Shown: positions 30,963 through 41,400 of the stretch, in pieces
How positions within the stretch are numbered: position 1 is the first letter of the stretch
How the letters are laid out: each line of letters begins with the position of its first letter
DNA from: Argyresthia goedartella
Lineage: Eukaryota; Arthropoda; Insecta; Lepidoptera; Argyresthiidae
Reading direction: 5' to 3'
Assembly: GCA_949825045.1 (NCBI GenBank)
Contig: OX463835.1
Coordinates: forward strand, 22,027,201 to 22,091,200
Length of the DNA: 64,000 nucleotides
Notes under the pieces: generated by a model
Told to the model about the DNA's origin: nothing
Seen by the model: the letters and a program-made list of their open reading frames with translations, nothing else
The model's database searches: none
Program-made: the position numbers and the translations under genes

Positions 30963-32786
30963 CTAGCGAGGGCCCCCGGGGCCCCACTGTGCCTGTAACC
31001 GATCAGGTAGGCAGCTATACGCCAGAGGGTCCCATTGTACAAATGGCCCACGCGCCGGTTCCATTGCCACCCTACGACGCCCCCCGAAGGGGGGTGGGCG
31101 TGAATTCAACCGTGGCCGCTCCATGAGCGGGGGGGACATCACATGCGACCGACGAGGACGAGGCGACGAGCGGGGCGACAACTGAGGCGGCGTCCGAACC
31201 GCACCCGCATAGCTCGAAGGTGTCCCATGCCACCCGCCCGTTACGGCCTGCTCAACATACCCAATGTCCAGCTGAGTCGGATGCTGAGTCGCAACCGAAA
31301 ACTCAGGGCCCCCCATGTGATGACCCTGAGTGCGGCCCTGCACCCCTGGGTGGCTGCGTGCCTGTGGCCCCATTGCCCGCTGAGTCGGATGCTGAGTCGC
31401 AACCGAAAACTCAGGGCCCCCCATGTGATGACCCTGAGTGCGGCCCTGCACCCTAGTACCGCCCTGTGAACGTGGGGACATTGGCCCCTGAGTTGCGCTC
31501 CGAGTCGCAAACGAATTCTCAGGGCCCCATGCCGTGTCACCCTGGATACGGCCCTGTGGAGGCTGTTGGCCGGACCGGTTCATACACAACAGATTGTTGT
31601 GGGCCCCACCACAATATCCGCACAATTTTGTGCGCGTGCAGTCCCTAGCCATGTGTGGCCCGAGGCACAGGAAACACCAGCTCCGCTGCTTGGCCATCCG
31701 GCGCCGTCCCTCAACCCTAAGTTCCCCGAACTTATTGCAATTGGCCACAGCATGGCCAATCTGCCTACAACATGGGCAGGTCTCACTATGTGGGGTCAAT
31801 GCACTCACAGTCCCATACGACTGCCGGTTGGTGCGGTCCTTCCTCGTCGGAGGGCCCCTACTCACAGCGCTCCCGGCAGCTCTCTGTGGCTCCGAAGGAT
31901 GGGTGACCGTCAACCCCAAATTCTCTGCCCGTCGAGCCTCCTCTTCCAAGAATCCGACCAAGTCGGAGAAGGCGGGCAGGTCCTCGGCCGACCTCCCGTG
32001 AGACTGTTCGAAACGAGTCTGCACGTCAGTGGGTAGGCGGGAAAGTACAATGTACAACAATAGGTACGACCATTCACCAACCGGAAGTCCAAGATTCTCT
32101 AGAGCCTTGGTGACGGACAACAACGGGTTCAAAACCTCCGTCTGTATGGCCCCGACCTTGTTCACAACCGGGATACTAAACAAACGGTTCAGTTGGGCAT
32201 CGGCCAACCTCCGTTTGTTATGGTAACGTCTGACCAACAATTGTCTGGCCGTTTCATAGTTACCCTCCGTAACTGTCAAATGAGCGACCAGCTCCCTAGG
32301 CTCACCCCTCAATGCTGCCACCAGCTGAGCCATCTTGACAGACTTGGTAATGTCCGATCGCATGTGCACCAAACTGTCGAACAGATTGATGAAGCTCATC
32401 CATTCACCGGACACTCCGTCAAAGGTAGGCATAGTTATGGCAGGTAACCTGGACCCCGAACCCTGAAGCGGCAGAGGTGCTTCAATGTCACCACCATGGC
32501 TGGACTCGCGCTGTCTACGTATGTCCGCAGCCTTCTGCGTGATAGCAGCTGCCATCTCCATACATTGGTCGACATCCCCTAGCAACCGTGACAGCCTGTC
32601 AGGTGCGCAACCATCAACTGATTCCGCCTGCGCGGACAATTCGAGCACCCTGTTGTAACGTTCCTTAACGTCCATAGACCGCTCCAATACCACATCATGC
32701 CTATCTAAACGGTCTATCAGACCGTGTGCGGAGGAAAACCATCTGAGTTCCTTAGAAACACCCTTCTGTATTTCAGATAACGACAT
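30963..32786 (-). CDS. BEL/Pao gag polyprotein, intact
   Basis: This is a 607-codon frame starting at the ATG at 32786. It has an N-terminal helical region (MSLSEIQKGVSKELRWFSS), then the DUF1759 capsid-type block (LPAITMPTFDGVSGEWMSF, AALRGEPRELVAHL, RYHNKRRLADAQL), then zinc knuckles (CPCCRQIGHAVANC, CFLCLGPHMARDC, CGYCGGAHNNLLC), then a Gly/Gln-rich tail with a 36-residue tandem repeat (HHMGGPEFSVATQHPTQ twice). It builds the particle and packages RNA. It ends at a single TAG (30963-30965) that separates it from pol in the same frame. Confidence 0.88.
   Translation of the reverse strand: MSLSEIQKGVSKELRWFSSAHGLIDRLDRHDVVLERSMDVKERYNRVLELSAQAESVDGCAPDRLSRLLGDVDQCMEMAAAITQKAADIRRQRESSHGGDIEAPLPLQGSGSRLPAITMPTFDGVSGEWMSFINLFDSLVHMRSDITKSVKMAQLVAALRGEPRELVAHLTVTEGNYETARQLLVRRYHNKRRLADAQLNRLFSIPVVNKVGAIQTEVLNPLLSVTKALENLGLPVGEWSYLLLYIVLSRLPTDVQTRFEQSHGRSAEDLPAFSDLVGFLEEEARRAENLGLTVTHPSEPQRAAGSAVSRGPPTRKDRTNRQSYGTVSALTPHSETCPCCRQIGHAVANCNKFGELRVEGRRRMAKQRSWCFLCLGPHMARDCTRTKLCGYCGGAHNNLLCMNRSGQQPPQGRIQGDTAWGPENSFATRSATQGPMSPRSQGGTRVQGRTQGHHMGGPEFSVATQHPTQRAMGPQARSHPGVQGRTQGHHMGGPEFSVATQHPTQLDIGYVEQAVTGGWHGTPSSYAGAVRTPPQLSPRSSPRPRRSHVMSPPLMERPRLNSRPPPFGGRRRVAMEPARGPFVQWDPLAYSCLPDRLQAQWGPGGPR
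31271..31560 (-). repeat. 108-bp tandem repeat within BEL gag
   Basis: Units start at 31271 and 31379 and are nearly identical over about 76 bp. A third, diverged unit begins near 31489. The period of 108 bp equals 36 codons, so copy-number change keeps the frame. Confidence 0.8.
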
Positions 32787-33402
32787 GATCGGAACGATAC
32801 TTACTCACAATTTGCAGTAACTCAATTATATTGGACCCTCCAGTCTACAACCCAAACGAGGGAACCCTAAACCACAACTTAAACAATGCTGTTTTCCTTA
32901 AACAATAGAAACCGAGTTTTATATCTATATAAATTCTGTAAATACAATTTAGTTTCCCTCTGCCATTATAACACACACAGATAGTCAATATTAGTTCAAG
33001 TTATAAATTGCTATAAACTGAAAACAATGTAATAGCCTGCTATCAATAGATGTAACTACCTATGTTAACCAAACATTCATTAGCATTACTAGACCACTAA
33101 TAGATTGACTAACTGGTACTTCAATGCAAATTTCAATTCACCTACAATGTACCTGAGTTGAGTACCTACTATTCTGAGTCACATCTCAGTACAACTGGTC
33201 ATTTAGGGAAAACTGTAATATCTGTCTGTCTACTACCAGCAATAGACTTATAGCTTACAATACTACCAATCTATGTGGATACAGGAACAACACCAAGTTA
33301 GCTAATAACCGCCTATACCTACAGATTGATAGTCCCAAATCGTGGGTTCCTGGAGCCCTTGACGGCTGCAAATCTCAGGAAACCACGCTCTTGCTACCAA
33401 AA
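32787..33402 (-). other. BEL/Pao leader with primer-binding-site candidate
   Basis: This is the 616-bp untranslated leader between the 5' LTR and gag. On the element strand TGGTAGCAAGAGCGTGG begins three bases after the LTR (33383-33399), as expected for a primer-binding site complementary to a tRNA 3' end. The tRNA is not identified. Confidence 0.6.
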
Positions 33403-33943
33403 TGTTCAGGCCTCTCGGCACCCAATGACCTCGCAGGGGCCCATCAGCTACGAGGTAGCGTAGCGATCAGATGCCAAGAAGTGTGAACGTCGGCGATTCA
33501 CCGAGCTATTAATTATGAATCTATCTGACCTGGTCTGTGCTTCGTTCCCGTCAAACTCCTGTCTCTCTGCAATGCCCGGGTGCACCCTAGGCTCTTCTTG
33601 GTAGACAGGTTCTTCAGCCAACCAGGTATGGCTGGCAGGCCAGCTTCGACGAGCACAGTGTTCCAACACAGGTTATGTTACGTGGGAAAACCAATCGGCT
33701 ACGTAAATGCGAACTTTATCTGGTTCGGGGAACCACAAAACACTCAGCTATATAGACAATCCTGAGGGGAACCCGAATACAATCCAGATGGCTTGCGATT
33801 TAATTTCAATGCCCTAATCAATACGCGTTACATTGCGGGGCTTTCCGTCTGTCAGTTGTCAAAAACTGCTAGGTTGGCAGCAACGTCAAATTCAAAATGG
33901 CCGTTCCGAAACCATCGATCGAGTATCGATTTTGAATCGAACA
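33403..33943 (-). repeat. BEL/Pao 5' LTR (541 bp)
   Basis: This is the right LTR, 5' in element sense, near-identical to 28755-29295. It should carry the element promoter. AAACT follows at 33944-33948. Confidence 0.92.
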
Positions 33944-33948
33944 AAACT

Positions 33949-35808
33949 ACTATAAAATGTACTGCAAATCTCTAAAAAGGATAGTTTGTAAATCTAAGAA
34001 ACTTATCAACATATATAAATTTAATAGTTCAGTTAATAAAACCCAATGTATGTGGAAAATAATACACAATGTAACAAACAAATATAAAATTATACAAAAT
34101 ATAAGACTCAAATTTTCAAATAATACTTTATCTAACCCGAAAATAGTTGCAAATGAATTCAATAATCTATTTGCATCTATAGGAAAGTCACATAAATCTA
34201 GATCAGAGAAAAACAATCTTCCCGCAAGTAAAATAACAAATTCTTTTTTCCTCACACCTGTTGAACCAAAAGAAACATTTAATATAATAAAAGGCCTTAA
34301 GAGTAAGAAGTCTTCTGGTATAGATGAAATTCCTCCGTTGCTGGTAAAACATTGCGCGCATATTTTGGCAGTACCCTTTTGCAAACTTATCAATCAATCT
34401 TTTACAGAAGGAATATTTCCCGAAGCCTTAAAAACTTCTCTTATAAAACCTAAACATAAAAAAGGAAACGCCACTGACATTCATAATTATCGACCTATTG
34501 CTTTACTGCCCACTTCAGCAAAAATTTTTGAAACTGCTATGGCCATACGACTGAATAAATTCTATGAAAAATATAACATACTACATGATAACCAATACGG
34601 GTTCCGTAAAAATAGGTCTACTATATTGGCAATATATAACTATGTGCAAAAAATTTTTGAATCAATAGACAATAAACGGTATGCTGTGGGTTTACTGCTC
34701 GATATGAGCAAAGCGTATGATAGAGTATGCTTTGAAACTCTATTAGAAAGACTATACGACTCTGGGATTAGAGGCTTAGCATACAGGTGGTTCAAGTCGT
34801 ACCTGCATAACCGTGTCCAATACGTAGAGATTGAAAATACCAATTTTATCACAGGTAAAGTAGAATGCGTTAGATCCTTTCTACTGGATCTATTCCCCAA
34901 GGTAGCGTCTTGGGATGTTTATTATTTCTTATTTGTATAAATAATCTACCTAATCTAATTGATGACCCTTGCACCCTTTTCGCAGATGATATTTCCATAT
35001 TATTTTCCTGCTCGAATACCACCGAATTAAACCAAAGCTTAGATATGACCCTAGATAAGATCACCGACTGGCTAGATGAATCAAATTTAGAACTCAACCT
35101 TAAAAAAACTAATATAATTCAATTCAAACCCTCACAAAAAGTCCCATTACAAATTTCATATTGCTATAAACAAATACCACTAGAGACTACAAAGACAGCA
35201 ACCTTGTTGGGGATCGATCTAGACACAAACTTGAGCTGGAAACCTTACATACAGAGATTGCAAAACAAATTATCATCTTTTACTTATGCCCTCCATCAAC
35301 TAAAAAGGGTAACTGATGTCAAAACTGCGCTCACAGCCTACTATGCATACGCACATTCCAGACTATCGTATGGTATTATATTATGGGGGAATTGTTGTGA
35401 AATAAAGGATATTTTTATTCTACAAAAGAAATGTATTAGAATACTTACAAATATTGACCAAATGGTATCTTGTAGATCTTATTTTGTAAAACTCCAAATA
35501 CTTACCTTAACTTCTATATATATATTAGAATCTTGCAAATTTGTAAGAAACATGGTAACTTATACTCCCCTCTAGAAAATAAAAATAAAAGGAATAATCG
35601 AGACCAAAATAAATTAAAGAAACCATTTTCAAAGTTAGAACTCGTGTCTTCTAGTCCCCATCATATGGCCATCAAAATATATAATCACATACCAAATTAC
35701 TTAAAAAACATAGAGAAAGAAACACTATTCATTACTTATTTAAAGAAGTTCCTCATTGAAAAATGCTATTATGATGTGAAAGAATTTTTCAATGATAAAA
35801 TTAGGTAA
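33949..35808 (+). pseudogene. LINE ORF2, part 2: reverse transcriptase
   Basis: This resumes the frame cut at 28754. Motifs are SSGIDEIPPLLVKH, NYRPIALLPTSAKIFE, YGFRKNRSTILAIYN, LLLDMSKAYDRV (first catalytic Asp), PQGSVLG, TLFADDISILF (Asp pair) and a C-terminal tail ending IEKCYYDVKEFFNDKIR. The frame changes once near 34875, just before PQGS, and again near 35560. The tail closely resembles those of the minus-strand LINEs at 3802 and 46318 (YYSIKEYIDD, YYNVQDYLND), so all three belong to one broad clade. Confidence 0.85.
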
Positions 35809-36098
35809 ACATTTCTAGTCGCTAATTACTTGTTCATTACATGTTATTACTAATTTAATGTTTATATAATTTACTCTTAATTTATTTAGTTATTGTTAAT
35901 AATAATAATCTCTACAATATTTTGTTAATTGTCTCTATACAATTTTGAACATAAATGTAATCATTTTTCAATTTTTATCAATTTTTCGTAAGATGGACAA
36001 CTGGCTGTCCTTCGCATGTTGCTGTGCCCTAGCAGGGCGTCACAATGTACTAACTTTTATTTTACCACCTTGTGAAATTTTGTGACTTCGCAATAAAC

Positions 36099-36324
36099 TA
36101 TTATGAATTATGAATTATGAATTATGAATTATGAATTATGAATTATGAATTATGAATTATGAATTATGAATTATGAATTATGAATTATGAATTATGAATT
36201 ATGAATTATGAATTATGAATTATGAATTATGAATTATGAATTATGAATTATGAATTATGAATTATGAATTATGAATTATGAATTATGAATTATGAATTAT
36301 GAATTATGAATTATGAATTATGAA
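36099..36324 (+). repeat. (ATTATGA)n LINE tail, about 32 copies
   Basis: An essentially perfect 7-nt array of about 226 bp directly follows the LINE 3' UTR. It is far longer than the two to three copies on the other LINEs here, so the tail has expanded as a microsatellite. Confidence 0.92.
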
Positions 36325-36829
36325 ATTGCATTGTACTCGATTAATGCTTGAGTAATTGTTGTGAAATTACCCCGAAATGACCCCACCTAGCGTTGTATTT
36401 TGCAGAAAGGGACCGTTGGGATAGCTAATATGGCCGTATCTCAAAAATTCCCTTTTTTATACAGCGGCTTAACTATGGAAAGCTTGAGTTTCGGAATGAT
36501 TCCGGTTTCAAATGATATGTATATCATATGTGCTAGAACTGGGCAGAGAGATAAGCGGCAATCTTTTATTATTTGTGTACCTACTTATTTCATCATAGCC
36601 TGTTGCTTGAGTATTTTTAAGGGTTACAATAATCTTCCTTATTTCTAGTTCATCCACTGGATTTATGAAAAAACTGGAGCCACTGTTGTTGCAGTTCTTG
36701 AAGCATTTATTTTCAATGCTGTTGTTTTTTTTTATTTATCATGTTACTAAGATATTTATTAAAAAAGTGCGTTATTTGCAGTAGATCAGTTAATATTTTA
36801 GCTTTGTCTTTAACCCTATTTATATTTAT
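36325..36829. other. No recognisable gene
   Basis: An 82-codon open frame at 36400-36648 (plus) has no motif I know. I leave it unannotated. Confidence 0.3.
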
Positions 36830-37485
36830 GTACTCCATTCATTTTTGTGTCAAGTCTTTAATTATTCTCTACGATGCTTTGCAAATAGTCTTACTTCCTA
36901 AAACGATTTGTACCCTTTGAGCTTGCGATATATTTTTTTAACAGTCTAGTGTATAATTATCGTAACTCAATTTATTTTGTTTCGATTTATAATTATAATA
37001 TTTATATCGTAGAGTTCTTTTTGTTCTACAGCTTATTTTAAATCCTTGTGATATCCATGTCTGGCTAATTATTGAATTTATCTTTATCTTTGTTTATGGA
37101 AAACACAATTCATAAAACAAACAATACAATCATGAAATTTTCAAATGCTTGTTGCAAAAAGTTGATCTCTGGCTCTTAATGAACCTCGTTAAAATGAGCT
37201 ATCTTGTCATGAAATTTCCTAAGATTTCTTTGTTAAAGTCTCGTTTTATGATATGCTAGGACTTTTTTGGATAGAATTTTGATTTAACGTTGAAGGTGAT
37301 CATTTGGGATGTTTCACGGTCAGATAAAGCTAGAGGTGGTGTTTTCCCTTGCGCGTCTTTAATATTTCTAAATATAAGGTCCAAACAAGATTGCTCTCTT
37401 GTAGGTGTTTTTAAATTATGACCATCCATTAAGTCCAATAATTCTGTGGTGTGTTTATTGTTTAGCAATATATTCATATAAGATA
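36830..37485 (-). pseudogene. CR1-like LINE fragment: end of endonuclease and linker
   Basis: The minus strand reads LLDLMDGHNLKTPTREQSCL and DLIFRNIKD (the CIDxIF region), LSDRETSQMI (Asp-His region with His lost to Arg), then downstream with frame breaks QTWISQGFKISCRTKRTL, matching the PWITKGIKxSCxxKR linker of these LINEs. Both ends are lost. Confidence 0.65.
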
Positions 37486-38285
37486 GTTCCCTAGTTTCTA
37501 TTTCTTTTTTGGTAAAGATACAGGTTCCACCTCTTTTTTATTTCGACAAAATCATGTTGCCATTATGTACTTCATAAGTTTTACGAGATATTCCTGCCCC
37601 GCTTGAATGAATGTTTCTGAGACGTCTGTCGGGGAACCAAACGTAATCTGTTACGTCTGGTTCCTCTTTAATTTCGTTCATTACTTGCTTGTTAATTCTA
37701 CTAGCTCTTTCTTGGAATTTATACTCTGGATATTTTGGTGCAATACTCTGAACTGTAACTGTTTGGGCTCGTGCACTGATTGTCAGATGTTTGATTTATT
37801 GTAACTTTCTTTATTTTCTTGAGTTTTAGTTGACTCTTTTTTCTGGCTTCTTTATAATTTATTGAAATAAAAAGGTATCGTGCCTTTTTATGGACATTGT
37901 TCTGGTTTGTTTGTTGTTACGGGCCTTGTGTTTTTAATTTAGTCATATTTACCGTCCTACATAATATTTTATTAGTTCTTCATAGTCTCGTTGGTCCACC
38001 ACGGCATTCATTTTATGACAAGTGTTTTTGAAATGCATGAAGTTTGTTTCCGCATCAATGAATGTGCAATTCTGAAAATTTGTACAGATCAGTTTTAAGG
38101 TGCTATGTAATGTTCTTTCATTTAAACAATCACTTTTATGTATGCCTAAAACATCTGCTTATCATTTAGATCTTTTCTGTGCCGCATGAAGTTCTTTCAG
38201 TCAGTGGCGAAATCAGGGTGTTTTAGATATCAATAAAATCTAATGTGTAAGAGCTATGCAATTGAAACTTAATGTGTTTAATGAA
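37486..38285 (-). pseudogene. Uncertain LINE-derived remnant
   Basis: On the minus strand there is an open stretch (about 37740-37560: SIAPKYPEYKFQERASRINK followed by WFPDRRLRNIHSSGAG) reminiscent of the esterase-like end of a LINE ORF1, and a second (about 38150-37960) without clear motif. Together they may be ORF1 scraps of the neighbouring LINE fragment. Weak. Confidence 0.3.
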
Positions 38286-38289
38286 TCTA

Positions 38290-39140
38290 TAATGCATTTA
38301 CTCGCCCAAACTAGACATCAAACTTTCACTATGCTTCGGAGGGGACATAACAGAGTTTCAGGCAGAAACACTTAGTCTCCTACATGGGCACCTAGTAGGC
38401 TTAGTAGGAAACGTATAGGAGAAAGACATTGTCGTTAAAACAGACTGTGCACTCTGCGCACTATAAAAACCACTAAAAAAAAAAACTCGTACAGGAGTAT
38501 CACGAGATGCTCAACAGACTGGGTGAGAACAACAAAGTTAAACTGCAGTGGGTAAAACGTCACCACCAAGACCAAGAAAACTGCGAGGCGGACAAGCTAG
38601 CCAAAGCAGGGGCAAGGAGGACAGTGATGGGCCCTACACCTTTCGCACTGCTATTGGCTGAAGCAATAAGAATAAAACTCAAAGCAGCCACAGCCGACCA
38701 ACATAATAAGATATAGGCGAAAAGAGTAGACTGCAAAAACACCAAATTATTTCTTAAGGAATATAATCATAAATTCACGTACTACGTGATGAGACTGCCA
38801 CGCTGTAAAATAAAAATACTAACTGGCCTAATTATAGACCACTGTACAATTAACAAACATTTGAAAAATACAGGTGCAACAGACAGCTCCCTATGCAGGG
38901 GAGCTGTCTGTTGCACCTTCAATATGTGGATTAGACCATGGAGCACGTGCTGCTTGCATGCCCATCCACCATTGAAACCAGGATGGCAATCCTGGGTGAA
39001 ACGAGGCCCTCGGAGGTCCTAGAACATCCGGTCTCCTACTCCAGCTTGTGTAGGAGTTGGGATGGCTGAATTAGAAGAGTGGGTGCAGGGGATATGCACA
39101 AAGGCCCCGCTCAAGTGGGCCAGGTTCAGGCACTTTCACC
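38290..39140 (+). pseudogene. LINE RNase H and C-terminal remnant
   Basis: The plus strand, with several frame breaks, reads GGDITEFQAETLSLLHGHL (RNase H Glu region), an altered KTDCALCAL (Asp region), NKVKLQWVKRHHQDQENCEA followed by DKLAKAGA (the H-x-G...N-x2-AD end of RNase H, with Gly replaced), then RLPRCKIKILTGLIIDHCTI followed by NKHL and SSLCRG. This order is found after RT in I/Jockey-related LINEs. The 5' part is absent. Confidence 0.6.
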
Positions 39141-39875
39141 CCCTGGAGAGCAGAAGAAGAAGAAGTCCTCTACTAAATATGCAAAAACTTTGTTTTTTGT
39201 ATTTCTCATTGAAATATTTAAGCCCAGCTCATTTATTAAGTTAGACCAAGGGCTAATTAGGGCCAACAACATTGGGGCAACGGAGGCAAAGAGGTGACCT
39301 TATAGAAACTTATAAGATCCTCACCGGACACTATGACTTGCATTACCTAAACAGCATCTACAAGATGAACCAAAGTCACCATCTTGATGATGATGATGTA
39401 ATCCTGTAATCCCTCATCAGGGACATAGGGCTCGAAGAAGAGATTTCCATTTAGAGTCACCTTCTTAGAGGACACAAATTCAAACCGACCAACTCTCTCA
39501 AGTAAGCCTCGTAAAAACTTCCTAACTAACCGCACCGCGTAGTTCAGGAAATGAACAAATTCCCAGTCTCCATAATCAGTGCAAATTCAGTGAACACTTT
39601 CAAAAACTCATTGGACAAATATATTAAAAATAAACAAGTGCAGTGATATACACACATCAGCTTCAAGCTGCTAGTGTACAATACATAATAATAATAATAA
39701 TTTATATAGCGAAATCATCCGCATACTGTGAGATAGAATCAGATACATTGACAATTTCCTTACATATAGAAATAGTCGCAACATTGAACAATAGAAGGTA
39801 AAGCAGGTGGGTCCCCTTGATCTATCCCTTGCCCAGTATATCTACTACAAATATCCGAGTTAATCAAAATTTGCA
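39141..39875. other. No recognisable gene
   Basis: A short TAA repeat at about 39685-39701. Scattered open codons on both strands; nothing supportable. Confidence 0.3.
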
Positions 39876-39879
39876 AATG

Positions 39880-40090
39880 GCGTTGTCTTAAGAATTCCCA
39901 TAGGTGCTTTTTTAATTCCTCATTTTCTGGCATGCCAGCAAAAATATTTTTTTTTCTCGAAACTCTAATTCTCTTTCAATCAGATCCATTTTTGACTTTA
40001 ATTTTTTGTTATCTTCTTGTAAGTGTTCCATTTTTTCGTCCATAGCTAAGTATGGTTTTCTGTTATGCTTTTGTTTCTCCATTTCTTCAA
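39880..40090 (-). pseudogene. LINE ORF1-like coiled-coil scrap
   Basis: On the minus strand the frame reads MEHLQEDNKKLKSKMDLIER then ELEFRE, and after a slip in an A run IFAGMPENEELKKHLWEF. A coiled coil running into a xNxxxxGxPE block is the start of the RNA-binding part of L1/Jockey-type ORF1 proteins. Short and broken. Confidence 0.4.
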
Positions 40091-40740
40091 TATACTTTGA
40101 TATACTTTATTGCATGGTAAATAATGAGTACAAACAAATGAACACTTATGAGATAAGGCGAGCTTATCTCTAAAAAGATATTTCTTCCAGCAAACCTAGG
40201 CAGGACTGGAAAGTCTATTGCTAGTAAGAACAGTCTTGTGCACAATAAATTAAATAACTACCTAATAACTAATACAATATAATATAAGTATAATAAAAGC
40301 CATACACTATATTATAGTACAACATATTCTTCTATCAAGGTAATTGCTTGATTCCCTAATTTGTTGGCTCCTCAAAGTTGCTCATGGTTGATATTAGGTT
40401 TTCCAATGTCTTTTCATGGTCGAGTTTTAAACAGCTTGCTAAACACACCCAATATTGACAACAATGGAGCGTAATGTGGATCACAACGCCAAAGTTTATT
40501 TATGTTTGAGACAAATTTGCAGGGTTGCTGGATATTTTGTGATACAACTTTCCAGTGATTTTGACAAAGATAACACTCCCTCAGGTGCTCCAGGTGTTCT
40601 TCACTTTGTCATCAATATTTCACTCGATACATTGTTTTTGATGAAAATCTAATTTAAAATGTAGGAGTAGGTCTAGCTCAGACGACTGTTTTGACAATAC
40701 GTTATCTTATCAGTCTTAGAAAAAAAACTTTATGCACTAG
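40091..40740. other. No recognisable gene
   Basis: A 65-codon frame at 40455-40652 is without motif. Nothing to annotate. Confidence 0.3.
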
Positions 40741-40840
40741 AGAACACAAAGCGACGTTATGTCACCTTCGCGCAATAAAGACAAACTTTTAGAGCATTAG
40801 TAATGAGAAAGCTTTGATAAAGAGTACAGGAATAACACAC

Positions 40841-40978
40841 CTCTTTTTCGCACTTAAGTAGCATCGGGTGCAGCAGTCTGTACGAGTCTTGCACTTGCTC
40901 TCTGAAGCGCAGCGATCTCTTCAAGTGAGCCACACACTCCCAGCAGAGTCTCGGAGACACAGGTATACCTGCCTCTGG
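40841..40978 (-). CDS. ZAD zinc-finger gene copy 2, exon 2
   Basis: 138 nt, 46 codons, the same length as exon 2 of copy 1 although two codons were lost (LQ) and two gained (VQ). It carries RLCWECVAHLKRSLRFREQ. The acceptor is GTTACAG before CCAGAGGCAG; the donor is GAG followed by GTGTGT. Phase 0 on both sides. Confidence 0.75.
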
Positions 40979-41076
40979 CTGTAACGTCACATACATGCTT
41001 GTATTGCTTAGGATGTATACAACCAATTACCAGTTAATAAAAAATAATGCAAAGGTATTTTTTGTGTAGTACTAAC

Positions 41077-41259
41077 CGACGTCTCGGTGAGGATGTTCAT
41101 ATAGTACTGCTTCAGTGTGTTATCATCGAGCATATATGTAGTGCGTGTCGCACACAAACAAGCTGTGCACAGTTGATGCACATTGTGAGAGTCCACTTCC
41201 ACATATCCACAATCCACAACTTCCTCTTTGACATCTTTTGCTGTCTGACAATCCTCCAT
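41077..41259 (-). CDS. ZAD zinc-finger gene copy 2, exon 1 (start)
   Basis: 183 nt, 61 codons from the ATG at 41257-41259: MEDCQTAKDVKEE, then HQLCTACLCATRTTYM. The donor is TCG followed by GTTAGT, weaker than the CAG-GTGAGT of copy 1 but usable. The two copies are about 23 kb apart on the same strand. No C2H2 exon is visible between them, so copy 2 may be a truncated paralogue, or its finger exons lie beyond the inserted transposons or are lost. Confidence 0.75.
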
Positions 41260-41400
41260 CTCACAATACAAAGTACTTTTTGTGAGTCTCGGAGAGGAGA
41301 GACAGTAAACTTGTCATGATATATTATCACTTTAGGTCTGATGAATGCTGCAAACAAAAGATTACTTGTCTCAAGACAATTCACATGCGATAATTTTACG

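Larger units (their letters stand above)
28755..33943 (-). mobile_element. Young BEL/Pao LTR retrotransposon, internally deleted
   Basis: The element is 5189 bp with two 541-bp LTRs (28755-29295 and 33403-33943) that differ at only two positions by eye. Both begin TGTT and end AACA. It lies on the minus strand, so the right LTR is the 5' LTR. Inside are a primer-binding-site candidate, a complete gag, and a pol that lacks the reverse transcriptase and the first part of integrase although the frame is kept. It therefore cannot move by itself. DUF1759-type gag and DUF5641-type pol end place it in BEL/Pao. Confidence 0.9.
26100..36324 (+). mobile_element. CR1-like LINE (plus), interrupted by a BEL/Pao element
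   Basis: The LINE comprises ORF1 (26230-27726), ORF2 in two parts (27716-28754 and 33949-35808), an AT-rich 3' UTR and a 7-nt repeat tail (36099-36324). The LTR retrotransposon at 28755-33943 sits inside ORF2 with a 5-bp duplication AAACT. Across the insertion the ORF2 reading frame continues exactly (codons for KVLRN then YYKMYCK). The 5' boundary is not certain and is placed at the tRNA-like region. Only two later frame breaks in ORF2 (about 34875 and 35560) disable it. Confidence 0.85.
40745..41400 (-). repeat. Segmental duplication, copy 2 (ZAD gene 5' region)
   Basis: Alignable with 17660-18345 in the same orientation, including exon, intron and upstream sequence. Confidence 0.75.

Noticed and set aside
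36099..36324. CRISPR-like array of short repeats
   Set aside because: The array is a contiguous 7-nt microsatellite without spacers in a eukaryotic genome; no CRISPR array is present anywhere in the window.
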